From NCBI GenBank assembly GCA_963797115.1, contig CAWCOH010000004.1:1-64000 (forward strand): 64,000 nucleotides of DNA, in the 5' to 3' direction. Of the stretch, positions 42,512 through 50,715 are shown piece by piece. This DNA comes from AP-15 sp963797115. Lineage in GTDB: Bacteria; Pseudomonadota; Alphaproteobacteria; ATCC43930; CGMCC-115725. The position numbers and the translations under genes are program-made. Within the stretch, counting starts at the first letter, position 1. Each line of letters opens with the position of its first letter. Under the pieces are notes generated by a model. It did no database searches. It worked only from the letters and a program-made list of their open reading frames with translations, and had not been told where the DNA came from.

Positions 42512-44830
42512 ATGGGCGTGCTCGCCACGGCCGAGATTTTCCTGTTCGAGGACTTCCGCCTCGACCGGCGCGAGGGTCTCTTCCGGCGCGACGAACGCGG
42601 CATATTTGTGCCGGTGGGGATCGGCCCGCGCGCTCTTGATGTTCTCGCCGTGCTTGTCGAGCGGGCCGGAAGTCTCGTCACGAAAGAGGAGATCATGGCG
42701 GCCGTCTGGGGACGGACGGTCGTCGAGAATGCCAACCTGACCGTTCAGATCTCGGCATTGCGCCGAATTCTCGACGAGGGTCGAACGGAAGGGAGCTGCA
42801 TTCAGACGGCCGCCGCGCGCGGTTATCGGTTTGTCGTGCCGGTGATCCAGGTCGAGCGCGACGCGCCGTCGCCGTTGACCGGCGACACGCCTGAAGCCAC
42901 GGGTGCCACCCGCCGCCTGATCGCGATCCTCGCCGCCGATGTCGCCGGCTATTCGCGGCTGATGGGAGAAGATGAAGAAGGCACCCTAGCCCGTCTCAAG
43001 GCGCACCGCCGCGACCTTGTCGACCCGAAGATCGGCGAATATCGCGGCCGCATCGTCAAGACGACCGGCGACGGCCTATTGGTGGAGTTCGGCAGTGTCG
43101 TCGCCGCGGTGCGCTGCGCCGCCGAGATTCAGCGCGCCATGCTCGAACGCGACCGGGATGTGCCCGAGGAGCAGCGCATCCGCTTTCGCATCGGCGTCAA
43201 TCTCGGCGATGTCATCGTCGATGGCGACGACATCTTCGGCGATGGCGTCAATATCGCAGCTCGCCTGGAGGCGCTGGCCGAGTCCGGCGGCGTGTGCGTC
43301 TCGCACACCGTGCGCGACCAGATCCACGACAAATTGCCCTATGCGCTCGACGACCTCGGCGAGCAGTTCGTCAAGAATATCGCCCGCCCGGTGCGGGCCT
43401 ATGCTCTGACTCCCGAAACCATCGTCGGTCTGCTGCCCGCGGGCGTGGCGCGCGGCGTCGCAGCGGCGCCACGACGCCGCGCGCCCTTGATGATCGCGGC
43501 CGGTGCTGCCGCAGCTTTGATTGTCGCAGGGGGAACCGCTTGGTGGGCGTGGCCGATGCCGCGCTCTCCGACGGCGGGATTGCCGATTGCTGCAGCAATG
43601 ACCCCTCCCCTCGTCGCGCCGCGCCTGTCGATTGTCGTCCTGCCCTTCGCGAACCTCAGCAATGACCCTGAACAGGAATATTTCGCGGACGGGATCACCG
43701 ACGATCTGACAACGGATTTGTCGCGTCTGCAGAATGTTCTGGTGATCTCGCGCAGCACTGCCTTCACATACAAACGCCAGCGTGTAGACACGAAGCAGCT
43801 CGGCCGCGAGCTTGGGGTGCGGTATGTGCTCGAAGGCAGCGTCCGGCGTTCCGGCAACCAGGTCAGGGTCAACGCGCAGCTGATCGACGCCGCAACCAAC
43901 ACGCATCTCTGGGCGGATCGCTTCGACCACGATGTCGGCGATCTCTTCGCCATACAGAACGAGATCACGAGCCGCATCGCCAACACACTCGGTTGGGAGT
44001 TGATCGGTGCGGAAACCGCCCGCCCGGCTGAGGAGCCGGACGCGCTGGATTACCTGCTTCGGGGGCGCGCCGCGTTGCAGAGGAGTGGGGGAGCGCGCGA
44101 CAAGGCCGCAGAAGCCGTAGATCTGTTCCAGCATGTCGTGGCGCTTGGCCCTAGCTCCGTTGAGGCACAGGGCCGTTTGGCGAACGCACTTGTGAACCTT
44201 GGATTTTCGAAAGATCCCGCCGGAAAAGCTGCCGATCTCCAACGCGCCGAAGATCTGCTCGCGCAGGCTTTGGCAACCTCTCCGGGCGACTCGTATGCGC
44301 ACTTCGTCAAAGGCAAATTGCTGCGGCTCGAGCGGCGGTGCGAGGAGGCGATTCCCGAATTCGAGATCTCCCTCGCCGCCAATCGCAACAATCCGTTTGC
44401 CCTTGTCGAACAGAGCATGTGCAAGTACCTGACCGGCGGCTCGGATCAGGAGGCTATTGCGCTTACCGAGCAGGCCATCCGGCTCAGCCCTCGCGACCCT
44501 AGCAGATGGTGGTGGTATACCTGGATCGGCTACGTGCATTTGCTGCAATCGCGCGTCGACGAGGCGATCGCCTGGCTCGAAAAGGGTCACACCGTGTCGC
44601 CGAGAGCCCATAACCCGTATTTTGCCCTCGCGGCCGCCTATGGGTTTAAAGGCGAGCGGGAACGTGCCCGCGCCGATCTCGCCGAAGCGCAGAGGCTGAT
44701 AGGCTCTGATCGGTATTCGACTGTCGCCCGCGTCAGAGCCAATAGTGATCTCAACACCCCGGCGGTCAGTGACGGGTGGGAAACGGTAATCCTTCCCGGT
44801 ATGCGTGCCGCCGGAATGCCGGAAGAATGA
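42512..44830 (+). CDS. Winged-helix / class III adenylate cyclase / TolB-like / TPR regulatory protein
   Basis: A 772-aa multidomain protein. The first ~100 residues are an OmpR-type winged helix (LDVLAVLVERAGSLVTKEEI, NLTVQISALRRILDEG). Residues ~135-300 are a class III nucleotidyl cyclase (AILAADVAGYSRLMGEDEEG, KTTGDGLLVEFGSVVAAVRC, FRIGVNLGDVIVDGDDIFGD) with the metal-binding Asp in ADVAGYS. A membrane helix (MIAAGAAAALIVAGGTAWWA) follows, then a TolB-like region (LSIVVLPFANLSNDPEQEYF) and TPR-like repeats to the end. It would couple a signal to cAMP or cGMP and perhaps gene control. This architecture is common in alphaproteobacteria. The ATG at 42512 has a GGGAGG site. Confidence 0.88.
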   Translation: MGVLATAEIFLFEDFRLDRREGLFRRDERGIFVPVGIGPRALDVLAVLVERAGSLVTKEEIMAAVWGRTVVENANLTVQISALRRILDEGRTEGSCIQTAAARGYRFVVPVIQVERDAPSPLTGDTPEATGATRRLIAILAADVAGYSRLMGEDEEGTLARLKAHRRDLVDPKIGEYRGRIVKTTGDGLLVEFGSVVAAVRCAAEIQRAMLERDRDVPEEQRIRFRIGVNLGDVIVDGDDIFGDGVNIAARLEALAESGGVCVSHTVRDQIHDKLPYALDDLGEQFVKNIARPVRAYALTPETIVGLLPAGVARGVAAAPRRRAPLMIAAGAAAALIVAGGTAWWAWPMPRSPTAGLPIAAAMTPPLVAPRLSIVVLPFANLSNDPEQEYFADGITDDLTTDLSRLQNVLVISRSTAFTYKRQRVDTKQLGRELGVRYVLEGSVRRSGNQVRVNAQLIDAATNTHLWADRFDHDVGDLFAIQNEITSRIANTLGWELIGAETARPAEEPDALDYLLRGRAALQRSGGARDKAAEAVDLFQHVVALGPSSVEAQGRLANALVNLGFSKDPAGKAADLQRAEDLLAQALATSPGDSYAHFVKGKLLRLERRCEEAIPEFEISLAANRNNPFALVEQSMCKYLTGGSDQEAIALTEQAIRLSPRDPSRWWWYTWIGYVHLLQSRVDEAIAWLEKGHTVSPRAHNPYFALAAAYGFKGERERARADLAEAQRLIGSDRYSTVARVRANSDLNTPAVSDGWETVILPGMRAAGMPEE

Positions 44831-44837
44831 GCCGCGG

Positions 44838-44913
44838 TGTCATTGCGAGCGCAGCGAAGCAATCCCGGTGACGAGATTGCCGCGGCGCCTGCGGCGCCTC
44901 GCAATGACGATAT
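44838..44913. repeat. Interspersed inverted repeat (CATTGCGAGCGCAGCGAAGC type)
   Basis: GTCATTGCGAGCGCAGCGAA on the left and CCTCGCAATGAC on the right pair across ~75 bp. This GCGAAGCAATCC-type element is a common dispersed repeat in GC-rich proteobacteria. It lies just after the cyclase gene. Confidence 0.6.
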
Positions 44914-44935
44914 GGCACGGTCGCCGTCGCCGATT

Positions 44936-45115
44936 TTACGGGAAGCAGATCTCGCCCTCGGGTTTGAGCTGGGCCAGGTAGGCGTCCTGGAAGATCTCGC
45001 CGTCGATCGCCGCCGCCATGCTTTCTTCGATCTGGCGGCCAAGGCCTGGAAATCGTCGATCGAGTTCCAGAACCATCCTGCGGAAGGTGTTCGCCTCCAC
45101 CTTGAACTCAGTTTG
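44936..45115 (-). pseudogene. MoaD/ThiS-like gene fragment
   Basis: The minus strand encodes QTEFKVEANTFRRMVLELDR and RRFPGLGRQIEESMAAAIDG, GEIFQDAYLAQLKPEGEICF, then a stop. It matches residues 18-74 of the intact MoaD-like protein at 48057-48305 almost residue for residue, but lacks the first 17 residues and the C-terminal GGG. A TGA is in frame just upstream. It is a dead partial copy. Confidence 0.8.
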
Positions 45116-45125
45116 TCGTCATCGC

Positions 45126-45443
45126 TCATCGCGGTTCCGGCGGACCGAACGGCTTGACGTCGATTTCGCCGGCCCGCTGCCGCATGGTGTAGGTGTCGAA
45201 CCAAGCCTGCATCCGAAGCAGCATGTCCATCTTGACCCCGAAAGCCTTCTCGATGCGCAAGGCCATTTCCGGGGACAAGGCGGCATGGCAGTTGACGAGG
45301 TCGGACAGGGTGGCGCGGCGGACGCCCAAAATCTCGGCGGCGCGGGCAACGGACAGGCCGAGTTCCGCTAGTATTTCCTCGCGAATGAACTCGCCGGGGT
45401 GCGACGGCTTCATGCCGACTTTTGTAATTTCTTCGCTCATCAA
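45126..45443 (-). CDS. higA: HigA-family antitoxin
   Basis: A 105-aa protein with an N-terminal GMKPSHPGEFIREEILAELG and a helix-turn-helix in LSVARAAEILGVRRATLSDL, the HigA/VapI addiction-module family. It would bind and neutralise the toxin encoded just upstream and autorepress the pair. Its ATG at 45443 overlaps the toxin stop by four bases. The order toxin-then-antitoxin is typical of HigBA. Confidence 0.88.
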   Translation of the reverse strand: MMSEEITKVGMKPSHPGEFIREEILAELGLSVARAAEILGVRRATLSDLVNCHAALSPEMALRIEKAFGVKMDMLLRMQAWFDTYTMRQRAGEIDVKPFGPPEPR

Positions 45444-45724
45444 TGATAGTCCTCTAAACCAAGACCGTGGATTTCGTTGTTGGCGATTTCAAAGGTGATC
45501 CGCCAATTGCCCGAAACTGAAATGCTCCACGTTCCGGCCCTGTCACCGGTAAGCTGGTGGATGCGCCAGCCGGGTGGACCTTCGAGTCCCTCGATGTTGT
45601 CGACGCTTTGCATGGCGGTGAGGATGCGCCGGACCCGACTGACAAGATCGCGCCGGATTCCCCGATCGTCGTCGTCTTCGATAAAGCGTTTCAGCCCTCG
45701 ATGCCGGACAGTCCGAATTCTCAT
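45440..45724 (-). CDS. higB: HigB-family toxin (RelE/ParE superfamily)
   Basis: A 94-aa protein: IRTVRHRGLKRFIEDDDDRG, then VRRILTAMQSVDNIEGLEGP and PPGWRIHQLTGDRAGTWSIS, ending SGNWRITFEIANNEIHGLGL. This matches HigB mRNA interferases. It would cleave mRNA on the ribosome when the antitoxin is lost. It begins at the ATG at 45724 and overlaps higA. Confidence 0.88.
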   Translation of the reverse strand: MRIRTVRHRGLKRFIEDDDDRGIRRDLVSRVRRILTAMQSVDNIEGLEGPPGWRIHQLTGDRAGTWSISVSGNWRITFEIANNEIHGLGLEDYH

Positions 45725-46114
45725 GCACGCCTAACGTACGGCGAGACCGGACGCCAGTCAATATCCCTATCTCCAAGTCGATCGTAAGTTACTCGCCGCT
45801 GATTCTGTGGGTCTATCTCGCAGTCGCTCGGCCGCCCATGGGCTTCCTCGCCCCGTAATGCGGGGTCCGGAAAGCTTAGGGTGCGGACGGAGCGCCGGTT
45901 GTCGCGACGGAAGCCGCTGCAATAGCTGCCCTAGCTCAATCGTGTCGATCCGGCCTCCCAATAGGCGACGAGCGCCGCGGTGTTGGGTGACACCATTCGA
46001 ACACGGCTCGCTGATCATCCGACGACAAATCGCCGGCGATGAGGTGCGGGGTCGGGCGAACGCCAACGACCGCGGTGTTCGCGATGTTCATCTGGTCGCC
46101 GTCGAGCGGGGCGG
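45725..46114. other. Region with no supported gene (390 bp)
   Basis: Frames on both strands are open but show no recognisable motif. The promoter for higBA should lie at the left edge. Confidence 0.35.
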
Positions 46115-46297
46115 TCAGCCGCCGCCGATTTTGGGGATCAGGTAGATCTCGCTGTCGGGGTTGAACGGGGCGAGGTAGGCGTCCTGGAAGATCTCGCCGT
46201 CGATCGCCACCGCCATGCTCTCCTCGATCTGCCGGCCGAGGCCGGAGAGCCGGCGATCGACCCCCAGTACCGTCCGTCGAGAGCTGTTGACCTTCAT
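46115..46297 (-). pseudogene. MoaD/ThiS-like gene fragment with divergent N-terminus
   Basis: The last ~46 residues (LGRQIEESMAVAIDGEIFQD, then AYLAPFNPDSEIYLIPKIGG) nearly match the intact MoaD-like protein at 48057-48305, including the terminal GGG. The first ~14 residues (MKVNSSRRTVLGVD) do not, so the N-terminal beta strand of the ubiquitin-like fold is replaced. It is either a short new ORF or a degraded copy. Confidence 0.7.
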
Positions 46298-46391
46298 CGG
46301 GTTTGCTCAGCCTGCCGGTGAGTGGGCGGACGGTACGCAACGAGAATACGCTGAAAGGGATCAGCCGAGCGACGCCAGAAGAAGACGTAAT

Positions 46392-46467
46392 ATTGACGCG
46401 CTATTGACGCAATACATTGATCGATTTTGACGCACTATATTGACACACCATTGACGAACTATTGACG
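46392..46467. repeat. Array of ATTGACG direct repeats at ~11-bp spacing
   Basis: Seven copies of ATTGACG or close variants start at 46392, 46403, 46416, 46426, 46439, 46450 and 46461, i.e. every 10-13 bases, about one helical turn. The array lies ~60 bp before the beta-helix gene. It is much too short-spaced for a CRISPR. Repeats in phase on one DNA face suggest a protein-binding site or iteron-like element. Confidence 0.7.
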
Positions 46468-46524
46468 AACTATCCGGCATGATCTGCCGCCAAACGCGGT
46501 CCACAATAATTTTGGAATCCTCTG

Positions 46525-47979
46525 ATGCGCACCTTATCTTTTGCTTCTTCTGCACTGTTCGTCATGTCATTTGTCGCCACCGAGGTTCGATCAGCCACTG
46601 TCGTACTAAATCCCAGCGACAACATCCAAACCAAGGTTAATGCCAACCCCGGCACGACGACTTTTGTCTTTAGTGCGGGCGTTTATCGGCTGCAGGCCAT
46701 CTCGCCGAAATCGGGCAACGTGTTCGATGGCCAGGGCGCGGCGACCCTCAACGGGTCAAAGATCCTGAGCGGGTTCACCAAAAGCGGAAACACTTGGGTC
46801 GTCACCAATCAGTCTCAGCACGGGCAGGTAAACAATGGGGCAGATTGTCAAGACTTATTTCCGAGATGCAATCGGCCAGAGGATCTATTTATCGATAATG
46901 TACCGCAAAAGCATGTTAGCAATCTTAGATTGGTCAAACCCGGGACTTGGTTCTTCGATTACAACGCCAAAAAGATTTACATCGGCGACAATCCGACCGG
47001 CCACACGGTCGAGACCAGCGTCACCGCAAAAGCGATTACCGCCGAGGTCGACAATGTCACGGTCAAGAACCTAACGATCGAGAAATATGCGACGCCGCTT
47101 CAGTTCGCTGCGGTCGGCTCCCAAGAGGGCAGCAACTGGATCATCACCGGCAACACCATCCGCCTAAACCACGCCTCGGGCGTCGGCATCAGCCCGACGA
47201 GCCAGATCACCCGCAACAAAATCCTCCAAAATGGGCAGGAAGGCTTTGCCGGAGGTGGTGCCAGCTTTCTGTTCGAAGCCAACGAGGTCGGAAACAACAA
47301 TTTCGCCGGCGTTAACCACGACTGGGAGGCGGGCGGCGGTAAGATCACTGAGACTACTGGTGGAGTTGTCCGTGGCAACTGTGTGCATGACAACGACGGT
47401 CCCGGCATTTGGATGGATGAGCGCGGTGATGGTGTCACGGTCGAGAATAATATTGTTTGGAACAACAGTGCCAACGGCATCATGTACGAGATCAGCTACA
47501 ATGGCGTGATCAGAAACAACACGGTTGCCGATAACGGCTCGGTCGATACCGTCGAGAAAGGTTGGTTCTGGGCACCTCAGATATTGGTCTCGAGCGCTAA
47601 CGGCGTGCAGGTCTACGGCAACACCGTCGACGTCCCAGCCACTTACGGCAACGCTATCACGATCATCTCTCAAGGCCGCAGGCCATACACGCCGGCGATC
47701 AACAACATCATCTACGGAAACACCGTCACGATCCGCGGAAATAATTGGGGCCGGCTCGGCGCAGTGACCGATGTAGATGCGGATAGTGCTACGGTGGCTG
47801 CGAAGAACAGCATGCACGACAACCATTACCATCTGGTCACTACTTCCAACGACTACTGGGGCTGGAAGGATATCGACCGCACCTTCACCGGCGTGAAGAG
47901 GGTCGGCCAGGAGAGCGGCTCCACGATGGACGGCGTGTTGCCCATAAAGCCAGAACTAAGCTGCAGCTTTCTCCAATAA
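46525..47979 (+). CDS. Secreted right-handed parallel beta-helix protein
   Basis: A 484-aa protein. The signal peptide is RTLSFASSALFVMSFVATEV ending near RSATVV. The rest is a run of Asn-rich ~22-residue turns (NVTVKNLTIEKY, WIITGNTIRLNHASGVGISP, VTVENNIVWNNSANGIMYEI, GVIRNNTVADNG) typical of NosD/PbH1 beta-helices that bind or cleave polysaccharides. No PEP-CTERM signal is seen at the C-terminus (PIKPELSCSFLQ). It may act on an exported polymer, by inference. The ATG at 46525 is the first in frame. Confidence 0.85.
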   Translation: MRTLSFASSALFVMSFVATEVRSATVVLNPSDNIQTKVNANPGTTTFVFSAGVYRLQAISPKSGNVFDGQGAATLNGSKILSGFTKSGNTWVVTNQSQHGQVNNGADCQDLFPRCNRPEDLFIDNVPQKHVSNLRLVKPGTWFFDYNAKKIYIGDNPTGHTVETSVTAKAITAEVDNVTVKNLTIEKYATPLQFAAVGSQEGSNWIITGNTIRLNHASGVGISPTSQITRNKILQNGQEGFAGGGASFLFEANEVGNNNFAGVNHDWEAGGGKITETTGGVVRGNCVHDNDGPGIWMDERGDGVTVENNIVWNNSANGIMYEISYNGVIRNNTVADNGSVDTVEKGWFWAPQILVSSANGVQVYGNTVDVPATYGNAITIISQGRRPYTPAINNIIYGNTVTIRGNNWGRLGAVTDVDADSATVAAKNSMHDNHYHLVTTSNDYWGWKDIDRTFTGVKRVGQESGSTMDGVLPIKPELSCSFLQ

Positions 47980-48056
47980 GTTTGAAGTTTGACGGCCGCA
48001 GCCTAAACCTCGGCCACTTCGCTTGATTAACCACCACAGCGGCGGCTAGCCGGCGC

Positions 48057-48305
48057 TCAGCCGCCGCCGATCTTGGGGATCAGGTAGATCTCGCTCTCGG
48101 GCTTGAGCGGGGCGAGGTAGGCGTCCTGGAAGATCTCGCCGTCGATCGCCACCGCCATGCTCTCCTCGATCTGCCGGCCGAGGCCCGGGTAGCGGCGGTC
48201 GAGCTCCAGCACCATGCGGCGGAAAGTGTTCGCCTCCACCTCGAACTCGGTCTGCCCGCCGGTAAAACGGCGGGCAGCCTGGCCCGAGATGACGACGCGC
48301 GGCAT
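48057..48305 (-). CDS. MoaD/ThiS-family sulfur-carrier-like protein
   Basis: An 82-aa ubiquitin-like protein ending in SEIYLIPKIGGG; the C-terminal Gly-Gly is where a thiocarboxylate forms in MoaD/ThiS. The N-terminus reads MPRVVISGQAARRFTGGQTE. It is directly downstream of two molybdenum hydroxylase large subunits on the same strand, so a link to cofactor sulfuration or to that enzyme is likely. Two truncated relatives lie nearby at 44936-45115 and 46115-46297. Whether it serves molybdopterin synthesis or another sulfur transfer cannot be told. Confidence 0.82.
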   Translation of the reverse strand: MPRVVISGQAARRFTGGQTEFEVEANTFRRMVLELDRRYPGLGRQIEESMAVAIDGEIFQDAYLAPLKPESEIYLIPKIGGG

Positions 48306-48326
48306 TTCCAGCGTCCTACCCGCTTG

Positions 48327-50618
48327 TCACTCCGCAGCGAGACGCGTCGGCTGCTCGGCGTCGATCGCGGCGCGCAGCCGCGGCGGCGACATCGGCAGGT
48401 CGCGCATACGCACGCCGATCGCGTCGGCGATGGCGTTGGCGACCGCCGCCATCGGCGGTACGATCGGCACCTCGCCGACCCCACGGGCGCCGAACGGGTG
48501 ACGCGGGTTCGGGTTCTCGACCATGACGGCCTCGATCATCGGCACGTCGGGGGCGACCGGCACTCGGTAGTCGAGAAAGCCCGGATTCTCGAGCCGCCCG
48601 TCCTTGTCGTAGATGTATTCCTCGTTCAACGCCCAGCCGATCCCCTGGGTGACCCCGCCCTGGATCTGGCCCTCGACATAGGACGGGTGGATCGCCCGGC
48701 CGACATCCTGCACCGCCGTGTAGCGCAGGATCTTGACGTAGCCGGTCTCCTTGTCGACCTCGACATCGCAGATATGCGTGGCAAACCCGGGTCCCGCACC
48801 CTGCGCGTTGATCGACACCTCGGCACTGATCGGCCCGCCGGTCCGCCCCGATTTGAGCGCGATCTCGGCCAAAGGCAGCGGCTCGAAGCTGCCGGCATTG
48901 GGGCCGGCCGGGTACGCCTTGCCGTCCTTCCATTCGACCGCGTCGGGGCTGATGTCCCAGATCATCGCGGCGCGCTTCTTGAGCTCGTCGACGACCTTCT
49001 CGGCGGCCTGGGTCGCCGCCATGCCGGTCGCGAAGGTGACGCGGCTGCCGCCGGTCAGGAAGGAGAAGCCGATCGAGCTCGTGTCGCCGACGATCGGCCG
49101 AACCTTTTCGACCGGAATGCCGAGCACCTCGGCCGCCATCATCGCGATCGAGGCGCGCGAGCCGCCGATGTCGGGGTTGCCCGAAACGACGACGGCCGTG
49201 CCGTCCTCATTGATGTGGCAGGCCGCACTCGATTCGCCGCCGATGTTGAACCAGAAGCCTGAGGCGATGCCGCGCCCCTGGTTGGGGCCGAGCGGCTCCT
49301 TCAAATGCGGATGGTTCTTGGCCGCTTCGACGGTGGCGGCATAGCCGATGTTCTGCCAGGTCGGGCCGTGCAATGCCTTCACACCATCCTTGGCCGCGTT
49401 CTTCTCGCGCAACTCGAGGGGGTCGATGCCGAGCTGATCGGCCAACTCGTCAAGACAGCTCTCGACGCCATACGACGAGTTCGGCGCTCCGGGAGCGCGA
49501 TAGGCGGCAACCTTCGGGCGATTGCTGACGACATCGTAGCCGGTGACCTTGGCGTTCGGAATGTCGTACATCGCAAAAGCGCACATGCAGCCCGGCCCGA
49601 CCGGCGAGCCCGGGAAGGCACCGGCTTGGTATTTGAGCATGGCCTCGGCCGCAGTCAACGTTCCATCCTTTTTGGCGCCGAGCTTGACCTCGACGACGGC
49701 ACCTGCCGCCGGCCCGGTGCCGCGGAACACCTCCTCGCGGCTCATCACCATCTTGACCGGGCGGCCGGATTTCTTCGACATCGCCAAGGCCAAGGGCTCG
49801 AGATAGATCAGCGTCTTGCCGCCGAAGCCGCCGCCGATTTCGGCGGGGATCGCGCGGATCTGCGAGATGTCGATGCCGAGCAATTTGGCGCAATAGGCGC
49901 GCACCATGAACTGGCCCTGGCTCGAGCTCCAGATTGTGGTCTGTCCGTCGGCCGCGACCGAAACGACGCAGGCATGCGGCTCGATATAAGCTTGATGGAC
50001 CGGGGCGTTCGAGTAGCGCCGCTCGATGATGACGTCAGCCGCACGGAACCCGGCGTCGAGGTCGCCTTTGGTGAAGCCGATCATCTTCGCGACGTTGGAG
50101 GGATGGGTCGGCTTGGGCTCGACACCCTGGGTGAAGAGATCGTCGTGCAGGATCGGCGCGTCGGGCTTCATCGCTTCTTCGACGTCGATGACGTGCGGCA
50201 GCACATGGTAGCTGACCTCGATCAGCTCGCACGCCTCCTCGGCGATTGCCGGCGAGGTGGCGGCGACCGCAGCCACCGCGTGGCCGTCGTAGAGCACCTT
50301 GTCGCGCGCCATGCAGTTGCGCGACAGGTCGCGAAAGTTCATCGGCCCTTCGCCGACAAACGCTTCCTCCGAGGGGATCGGCGGGAAGTCTTCCCACGTC
50401 ACCACCGCCTTGACGCCGGGCAATGCCCGGGCCTTCTCGGTGTTGATCGACATGATGCGGGCGTGAGCATGCGGGCTGCGCTTGACCTTGCCCCACAGCA
50501 TCCCCGGCATGACCATGTCGGCGCCGAAATTGGCCTTCCCGGTGACCTTGTCGACCCCGTCCGGGCGAATGGGACGGGTGCCGACGACCTTCTGCAATTC
50601 CTTCGGCATATATGTCAT
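48327..50618 (-). CDS. Xanthine dehydrogenase family molybdopterin-binding large subunit (copy 1)
   Basis: A 763-aa molybdenum hydroxylase large subunit. GKVKRSPHAHARIMSINTEK and GHAVAAVAATSPAIAEEACE begin the N-terminal domain. IPAEIGGGFGGKTLIYLEPL and PKVAAYRAPGAPNSSYGVES bind the molybdenum cofactor, and GARGVGEVPIVPPMAAVANA carries the catalytic Glu near the C-terminus. It would oxidise a carbon next to nitrogen or oxygen using water. It is closely similar along its whole length to the gene just upstream. It would use the shared small (Fe-S) and medium (FAD) subunits. The substrate is not evident. Confidence 0.9.
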   Translation of the reverse strand: MTYMPKELQKVVGTRPIRPDGVDKVTGKANFGADMVMPGMLWGKVKRSPHAHARIMSINTEKARALPGVKAVVTWEDFPPIPSEEAFVGEGPMNFRDLSRNCMARDKVLYDGHAVAAVAATSPAIAEEACELIEVSYHVLPHVIDVEEAMKPDAPILHDDLFTQGVEPKPTHPSNVAKMIGFTKGDLDAGFRAADVIIERRYSNAPVHQAYIEPHACVVSVAADGQTTIWSSSQGQFMVRAYCAKLLGIDISQIRAIPAEIGGGFGGKTLIYLEPLALAMSKKSGRPVKMVMSREEVFRGTGPAAGAVVEVKLGAKKDGTLTAAEAMLKYQAGAFPGSPVGPGCMCAFAMYDIPNAKVTGYDVVSNRPKVAAYRAPGAPNSSYGVESCLDELADQLGIDPLELREKNAAKDGVKALHGPTWQNIGYAATVEAAKNHPHLKEPLGPNQGRGIASGFWFNIGGESSAACHINEDGTAVVVSGNPDIGGSRASIAMMAAEVLGIPVEKVRPIVGDTSSIGFSFLTGGSRVTFATGMAATQAAEKVVDELKKRAAMIWDISPDAVEWKDGKAYPAGPNAGSFEPLPLAEIALKSGRTGGPISAEVSINAQGAGPGFATHICDVEVDKETGYVKILRYTAVQDVGRAIHPSYVEGQIQGGVTQGIGWALNEEYIYDKDGRLENPGFLDYRVPVAPDVPMIEAVMVENPNPRHPFGARGVGEVPIVPPMAAVANAIADAIGVRMRDLPMSPPRLRAAIDAEQPTRLAAE

Positions 50619-50638
50619 GAAATCTAACCTCCGGTAAG

Positions 50639-50707
50639 CCCCTCACCCCAGCCCTCTCCCCGCTTGCGGGGAGAGGGAGGGACCCGCGTCAGCGGGAGGG
50701 TGAGGGG
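50639..50707. repeat. Interspersed palindromic repeat (CCCTCACCC..GGGTGAGGG type)
   Basis: It begins CCCCTCACCCCAGCCCTCTC and ends GGGAGGGTGAGGGG, with an inner hairpin CCCCGCTTGCGGGG. It sits between the two tandem large-subunit genes and could be a transcript-stability or termination element there. Related copies are at 23321-23361 and 36043-36137. Confidence 0.65.
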
Positions 50708-50715
50708 CAGTTTGC

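Noticed and set aside
43076..44611. A 511-aa minus-strand open frame across the cyclase gene
   Set aside because: It is the reverse of a well-supported multidomain gene and shows no motif of its own.
46392..46467. Possible CRISPR array
   Set aside because: The repeats are 7 bp with 3-6 bp between them, far too short for CRISPR repeats and spacers.
49305..50627. A 440-aa plus-strand open frame antisense to a large-subunit gene
   Set aside because: The composition (Asp/Arg/His-rich, no motif) and complete overlap with a clear molybdenum hydroxylase subunit mark it as a shadow.
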